Positions 49,251-53,463 of a stretch of DNA of 53,463 nucleotides are shown here, piece after piece. The translations under genes and the position numbers were made by a program. Source of the DNA: Streptomyces sp. McG3 (GTDB taxonomy: Bacteria; Actinomycetota; Actinomycetes; Streptomycetales; Streptomycetaceae); the NCBI RefSeq assembly GCF_018619185.1, contig NZ_JAAXYC010000018.1, positions 1-53,463 of the forward strand, in the 5' to 3' direction. How positions within the stretch are numbered: the first letter of the stretch is position 1; each line of letters opens with the position of its first letter. The notes beneath the pieces are model-generated. The model saw nothing but the letters and a program-made list of their open reading frames with translations. It was not told the DNA's origin and made no database searches.

Positions 49251-50032
49251 GTCCGTTTCCTCTTCTTCAGTCCGGCATCGACGAGCAGGTTGGTCCCCAC
49301 GGTGAGGGCGATGATGAGCAGAGCGGGCACGACGACCGCCCAGGGCTGGACGTACAGTCCGGTGCGGTTGCGGTCCACCATCACCGCCCAGTCGGCCGCG
49401 TCCGGCTCGACGCCGACGCCGAGGAACGCCGCGGTGGCGACGAGGTACAGCACACCGGTCATCCGTACGCCCGCATCGGCGGCGAGCGTACGGATGAGGG
49501 ACCTGCCGACGTAGCCGACTGCCGTGCGCCACCAGGTCTCCCCCTGCATGCGCAGTGCTTCGACCGCTGGGCGCGACGCGACTTCCACGGCCCCGGCCCG
49601 TACGATGCGGGCGGCGTCGGGGATGTTGACGAGGGCCACCAGCAGGGTGAGCCCGACCGCGCCCGGTGCGAAGACGGCGGCGGCGAGCAGGATCATCAGC
49701 AGCGACGGCACGGCAAGCAGGACGTCGAGGGGGCGCATCAGCAGTTCTTCGAGCCAGGTGCGGTGGGTGAGGGCGCTGAGGAGCCCGACGGGGAACGCCA
49801 CGAGGTAGGCCAGGGCGGTCGCGGCCAGCGCCACGAGCACCACCGATCGCCCTCCGAGCAGCACCTGGCGCCAGACGTCCCGGCCGACGAAGTCGGTGCC
49901 GAGCCAGTGCCCGTCGCCGAGGGTGAACGAGGCGGCCCGGGGCCCGGGCCCCCCGGCGAACACCGGTCCCAGGAGGGCCAGGGCGAGGGGGATCCCGACG
50001 ACGACGGCGCCGAGTACGTAACGCGACTTCAC
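49247..50032 (-). CDS. ABC importer permease, DppC/NikC-like
   Basis: A 261-residue membrane protein with about five to six hydrophobic segments. The EAA loop resembles RPAVEALRMQGETWWRTAVGY. The N-terminal LGTDFVGRDVWRQVLLGGR is the DppC/OppC signature. GTG start; overlaps both the upstream and downstream genes by four bases. Forms the translocation path with the second permease. Confidence 0.9.
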   Translation of the reverse strand: MKSRYVLGAVVVGIPLALALLGPVFAGGPGPRAASFTLGDGHWLGTDFVGRDVWRQVLLGGRSVVLVALAATALAYLVAFPVGLLSALTHRTWLEELLMRPLDVLLAVPSLLMILLAAAVFAPGAVGLTLLVALVNIPDAARIVRAGAVEVASRPAVEALRMQGETWWRTAVGYVGRSLIRTLAADAGVRMTGVLYLVATAAFLGVGVEPDAADWAVMVDRNRTGLYVQPWAVVVPALLIIALTVGTNLLVDAGLKKRKRT

Positions 50033-50982
50033 GCGGCCACCTCCGAGCGGGGGGCGAGGCGGCGGGCGACCAGGTCGGCGCCGAGGTTGAGCACGACCGT
50101 GGCCACGCCGAAGACGACGGCGAGGCCCTGGACCACGGGCACGTCGCGTTCCGCGACGGCGTTCATCAGGACGGTGCCGAGCCCCGGGATCACGTACAGC
50201 GCCTCCACGACGATGACACCGCACAACAGCCAGTCGATGGTCCGCGCCAGTTGCTGGGTGGCGGGCGCCATGGCATTGGGCAGGGCGTGCCCGTACCGGA
50301 TCCGGAAGCCGGGGACTCCGTAGCGGCGGGCGTGTGCGGCGTACGGCGAGTCCAGCGCGTCGATCATGCCGGCCCGCACGAGGCGGGCGAGGGAGCACAC
50401 CGGGCGGGAGAGCAGCACGAGCACCGGCAGCACCAGGGCGGCCGGGTGCGCGAGGAGATCGGTGCCGTATCCGACGGCGGTCGGCGGGAGCCAGCCCAGG
50501 CGCAGCGCGAAGACGGTCACCAGCAGCACGCCGAGGGCGAACTCGGGCACGGCGTAGACGCCGAGCGTCACCGAGCTGACCAGACGGTCCACGGGTCCGC
50601 CCTCGTGGCGGGCGGTGAGGACCCCGAGGCCGACGCCGATCGGGACCAGGAGCACGACCGTCAGGGCGGCGAGCAGCAAGGTCGGTCCGAAGCCGTCAGT
50701 GATGTACGTGCTGACGGGCCGCCCCGAAGCCAGGGAGGTGCCGAAGTCTCCGTGCAGCAGCCCGGCGGCCCACGCGGCCAGCCGTTCGTGGGCCGGCCGG
50801 TCGAGTTCCATCGCCTCGCGGATCGCGGCGATGCGCTCCGGGTCCGGCTGGTCGCCGGCGAGGGCGACGGCCGCGTCGCCCGGCAGCGCCTCGGTGAGAG
50901 CGAAGACGAGCAGCACGACGGCCGCCGTCTGGGCCACGCCGAGCAGTAGCCGCCGGGCGACCCAGGTGCGTGGTCCGCTCAC
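50029..50982 (-). CDS. ABC importer permease, DppB/NikB-like
   Basis: A 317-residue membrane protein. DppB-type marks: LPGDAAVALAG, the long periplasmic loop, and AHARRYGVPGFRIRYGHALP (EAA loop). VIVVEALYVIPGLGTVLMNA near the C-terminus is typical. GTG 50982 overlaps the lipoprotein stop (GTGA); an ATG nine bases further upstream (50991) lies inside the previous gene. Pairs with the DppC-like protein. Confidence 0.9.
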   Translation of the reverse strand: MSGPRTWVARRLLLGVAQTAAVVLLVFALTEALPGDAAVALAGDQPDPERIAAIREAMELDRPAHERLAAWAAGLLHGDFGTSLASGRPVSTYITDGFGPTLLLAALTVVLLVPIGVGLGVLTARHEGGPVDRLVSSVTLGVYAVPEFALGVLLVTVFALRLGWLPPTAVGYGTDLLAHPAALVLPVLVLLSRPVCSLARLVRAGMIDALDSPYAAHARRYGVPGFRIRYGHALPNAMAPATQQLARTIDWLLCGVIVVEALYVIPGLGTVLMNAVAERDVPVVQGLAVVFGVATVVLNLGADLVARRLAPRSEVAA

Positions 50983-52580
50983 GCGAGCCATACCTTGTCG
51001 AAGCGCGCCCAGTCGAGGGAGTTGGCCGGGGCCTTGGTCTCGACGCCCCGGACGCCCGGGGCGGTGCCGAGGATCCAGTCGGCGAAGCCCCAGATCAGGA
51101 AGCCGCCTTCGGCGTGCAGGCGGCGCTGCATGCGCGCGTACACAGCGGCGCGGGCGGTCTCGTCCCTGGTGGACTGCGCCTGCTGGTACAGGGCGTCGAA
51201 GTCCTTGTGGTGCCACGCGGTGGCGTTGGTGGTGGAGCCGGTGAGCAGGCGCTGGGAGATGTGGGCCTCGATGGGCATGGCTCCGGAGCGGTAGGAGCAG
51301 ATGGTGCCGGAGTCGAGGACGTCCTTCCAGTAGCTGTCCTTGCTGCCGGTTTTGACGGTGATGGTGACGCCCGCCTTTGCGGCCTGGTCGCGGAAGATGG
51401 TCGCGGCCTCGGTGAATCCGGCCGCGACGGGTGAGGTGTCGAGGGTGACTTCGAGTCCCTCGGCCCCGGCCTCCTTGAGCAGCACCTTGGCCCGGTCGAT
51501 GTCCTGTTCGCGCTGGGGGAGGCTCGCGGCGTAGTACTCGTAGCCCTTGCCGAACAGGTCGTTGCCGACCTCACCGGCGCCGGACAGAGCGCCGTCGACC
51601 AGTTCTTCGCGGTCGGCGATCAGGAAGAACGCCTCCCGTACCCGCTGGTCGTCGAAGGGCGGACGGTCGGTCTTCATCGCGAACGACTGCATGGCGCTGT
51701 TGCGGAGCCGGATGATCTCGACCTGTCCCTTGCCCTCGTGGGCGCGGGCCGTCGTCGGGTTGAGTTCGTGCGCGTACTCGATCTGGCCGCCGAGGAGGGC
51801 GTTGACGCGGGCGGACTCCTCGTTGGCGACGACGAACTCCAGCTCGTCCAGGTAGGGGGCGCCGTCCCAGTGGTCGTCGTTGCGCTTGAAGACGGCGGAT
51901 TTCCCCGGAGCGAAGGAAACGAAGCGGAAGGGACCACTGCCGACGGGGCTCCGGTCGAAGTCCTGCTCGCCCTCCGGCACGATGTACGCGCCGAACGCGG
52001 CGAGCACATTGGGGAATTCGGCGGTCGGGCGCTTGAGGACGAACTCGACGGTCCGGTCGTCCGGTGCGCGGCTGGCTTCGAGGTCGATGGGTTCCAGGGA
52101 CGCCTTGGCGCGGAACGCCTTCTTCGGCTCGGTGATACGCCGGTAGCTGTACAGGACGTCCTTCGCGGTGACCGGCCTGCCGTCGTGGAAGCGGGCTTCG
52201 CGCAGGCTGACCTTCCAGCGGTCCAGGCCGGCGTTGGGCTCCCACGCGGCGGCCAGTCGCGGCCGGGCGGACAGGTCGGGGCCGTAGTCGGCGAGCTTGT
52301 CGAAGAGGGCCTTGGCGCGGGCCACGTCGGCGAAGAGGTTGGCGAGGTGCGGGTCGAGCGTCTCGCTCGCGCCGCCGCCGGCGAACGCGGCGCGCAGCCG
52401 TCCGCCGCGCCGGGGCTTGCCACTGCCCCCGGCGGCCTTGTCGGCGGTCGGCCCGGTGCCCGCGCAGCCTGTCAGAGTGAGGGCGCCGAGGCCGGCAGCG
52501 GCACTGGCAGCGGCGAGAAAGCCCCGTCGGCGTAGGCCGGGGAAGCGTGAATCGTTGAAGTTGAAGGGGACTTCGTTCAT
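50979..52580 (-). CDS. substrate-binding lipoprotein of ABC importer (SBP family 5)
   Basis: A 533-residue binding protein. N-terminal Tat-like signal RRRGFLAAASAAAGLGALTL ending in the lipobox LTGC, so exported and lipid-anchored. Family 5 marks: ETLDPHLANLFADVARAKAL, FHDGRPVTAKDVLYSYRRI, VGSGPFRFVSF. Such proteins carry peptides, nickel, or metal-metallophore complexes. ATG 52580 overlaps the methyltransferase stop (ATGA). Confidence 0.9.
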   Translation of the reverse strand: MNEVPFNFNDSRFPGLRRRGFLAAASAAAGLGALTLTGCAGTGPTADKAAGGSGKPRRGGRLRAAFAGGGASETLDPHLANLFADVARAKALFDKLADYGPDLSARPRLAAAWEPNAGLDRWKVSLREARFHDGRPVTAKDVLYSYRRITEPKKAFRAKASLEPIDLEASRAPDDRTVEFVLKRPTAEFPNVLAAFGAYIVPEGEQDFDRSPVGSGPFRFVSFAPGKSAVFKRNDDHWDGAPYLDELEFVVANEESARVNALLGGQIEYAHELNPTTARAHEGKGQVEIIRLRNSAMQSFAMKTDRPPFDDQRVREAFFLIADREELVDGALSGAGEVGNDLFGKGYEYYAASLPQREQDIDRAKVLLKEAGAEGLEVTLDTSPVAAGFTEAATIFRDQAAKAGVTITVKTGSKDSYWKDVLDSGTICSYRSGAMPIEAHISQRLLTGSTTNATAWHHKDFDALYQQAQSTRDETARAAVYARMQRRLHAEGGFLIWGFADWILGTAPGVRGVETKAPANSLDWARFDKVWLA

Positions 52581-53428
52581 TGCCGTGTTCCTTGCTGCGG
52601 TCGATCCGGTGGACGTGTGGGGTGGGCAGAGGCGACTGACGGGGCGAGGCGGGCGACCATGTGCAGCCGGTCGCCGTCGGACGTCCCGGTGGGCTGGACG
52701 CCCTCCTGCCAGCGAGGTTCGGTGCGGGGGCCCGGCCCGTCGTGCAGGGCGAGCACCTCGAAGCCGTGGGCCGCGAGGATGTGGCGCAGCTCCTGGGGGA
52801 AGAGCAGGCGCCACGCGGAGAGCTGCTCCGTCGGAGGTGAGCCGTCGTCGGCGGTCCATACCCGTGTACGGCGCAGCAACTGATCCCCTCTGTCCACGGA
52901 CAGGGTGGTGATGGAGCGGAAGGCGGTGCCCTGCCAGGTGAATCGGTGGACGGTCGGGGTGTCGAGCAGGTCCGTACGGCCCAGGAAGAAGGCGCCGTTG
53001 CGCATCTCGGCGATGAGCAGGCCGCCAGGCGCCAGAGACCGGCGGCAGGATGACAGGAAGCCGTCGAGTTGGACGTTCGTGTGGCAGTACAGCAGGGCGC
53101 TGTCCAGGCACACCACCGCGTCGAAGGCACCCTCCCCCAGGTCGAATCCGTGCAGGTCGGCGCGTGTGTAGTGGGGGCCGGGGTGATGGGCACCGGCGTA
53201 CGCCAGCATCGCGTCGGAAACATCTGCGCCGGTGACGGTCCGGCCGGATCGGTGCAGGTGGGCGGCGTCCCGGCCGGTGCCGCAGCCGATGTCCAGGACA
53301 CGGGGGCCTGGAGCCCCGTACCGGCGGAGGCAGTCCTCGGTCCAGCGCCCGGCTGTTCGTCGAGGGTCGGGGAAGCGGGCCTCGTACAGCGCGGGGTTGT
53401 CGGTGAGGAGGTTCGTCTGGGAGGTCAT
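52577..53428 (-). CDS. class I SAM-dependent methyltransferase
   Basis: A 283-residue methyltransferase. SAM-binding motif I is VLDIGCGTGRDAAHL, then VTGADVSDAMLAYA (acidic residue at the end of strand 2), FDAVVCLDSALLYC (motif II) and LAPGGLLIAEMRN (motif III). ATG 53428 has AGGAG about 10 bases upstream and is preferred over the ATG six codons earlier. First gene of the importer operon, which is unusual and suggests that it modifies or detoxifies the imported compound, or makes the metallophore. Substrate unknown. Confidence 0.88.
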   Translation of the reverse strand: MTSQTNLLTDNPALYEARFPDPRRTAGRWTEDCLRRYGAPGPRVLDIGCGTGRDAAHLHRSGRTVTGADVSDAMLAYAGAHHPGPHYTRADLHGFDLGEGAFDAVVCLDSALLYCHTNVQLDGFLSSCRRSLAPGGLLIAEMRNGAFFLGRTDLLDTPTVHRFTWQGTAFRSITTLSVDRGDQLLRRTRVWTADDGSPPTEQLSAWRLLFPQELRHILAAHGFEVLALHDGPGPRTEPRWQEGVQPTGTSDGDRLHMVARLAPSVASAHPTRPPDRPQQGTRQ

Positions 53429-53463
53429 GGGTGGCGGTCTCCTCATGCTGCCGCGGGTACGGG

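Noticed and set aside
1..53463. Search by eye for tRNA, rRNA and CRISPR arrays
   Set aside because: No cloverleaf with a conserved T-loop and CCA-type end, no rRNA-like sequence and no spaced direct repeats were seen.

Overview
The window is about 70% GC. It has GTGA/ATGA-coupled operons, many GTG starts, a WhiB-like regulator, DUF2637, DUF5999 and DUF6082 proteins, an alpha-lytic-type protease and a GH19 chitinase. All of this points to Streptomyces or a close relative. The mixture of mobilization genes, nested insertion sequences and defence genes suggests an accessory stretch such as a chromosome arm, an integrated element or a large plasmid. No tRNA, rRNA or CRISPR array was seen.

Region 1 (1-11.5 kb) is mobilization and replication baggage, mostly on the minus strand: a relaxase running off the left edge, a MobC-like accessory protein, small proteins, a DUF2637 membrane protein, a WhiB-like regulator, a DnaC-like ATPase and a replication-initiator-like protein. 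An XRE regulator is transcribed divergently. It converges on an ImmA/IrrE metallopeptidase - MAB_1171c-like membrane protein - amidohydrolase operon. A relatively AT-rich, gene-poor gap follows (10.75-11.48 kb).

Region 2 (11.5-22.7 kb, minus strand) holds biosynthetic-looking genes. The first block is epimerase, acyltransferase, RpiB-like isomerase, DegT aminotransferase, radical SAM enzyme, nucleoside phosphorylase and family 2 glycosyltransferase, mostly stop-start overlapped. The second is a DUF6082 operon with two tiny membrane proteins, one only 28 residues long. The third is a likely graspetide (ATP-grasp RiPP) unit: an 87-residue candidate precursor, an ATP-grasp ligase and an endonuclease/exonuclease/phosphatase-fold enzyme.

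Region 3 (22.77-27.52 kb) is a complete Tn554-like element (tnpA, tnpB, tnpC and a HAD phosphatase passenger) inserted in a DUF5999 gene. The two DUF5999 halves flank it and share the 6-base core CCTCGA, so its ends can be placed almost to the base.

Region 4 (27.9-31.45 kb) has an anti-sigma-type HATPase, an XRE-TPR regulator, and a split RibD-like reductase and deaminase pair. Region 5 (31.49-33.86 kb) is a decayed IS5-family element carrying an intact IS110-family element, whose 230-base leader is a candidate bridge RNA.

Region 6 (34.0-38.9 kb) is a type II CBASS anti-phage operon: CD-NTase, separate E2 and E1 proteins, a JAB protease and a Cap4-like nuclease-SAVED effector. Region 7 (39.3-46.2 kb) is a damaged zinc-related locus. 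A CobW-type GTPase gene is split by 3.6 kb containing an IS256-family element, itself interrupted by an IS30-family element, plus a GH19 chitinase missing its extreme 5' end. A His-rich protein with a possible Zur box and a frameshifted salicylate synthase pseudogene follow.

Region 8 (46.3-53.4 kb) has a secreted serine protease and a five-gene minus-strand operon: methyltransferase, lipoprotein, two permeases and a double ABC ATPase of the oligopeptide/nickel (metallophore) uptake type.
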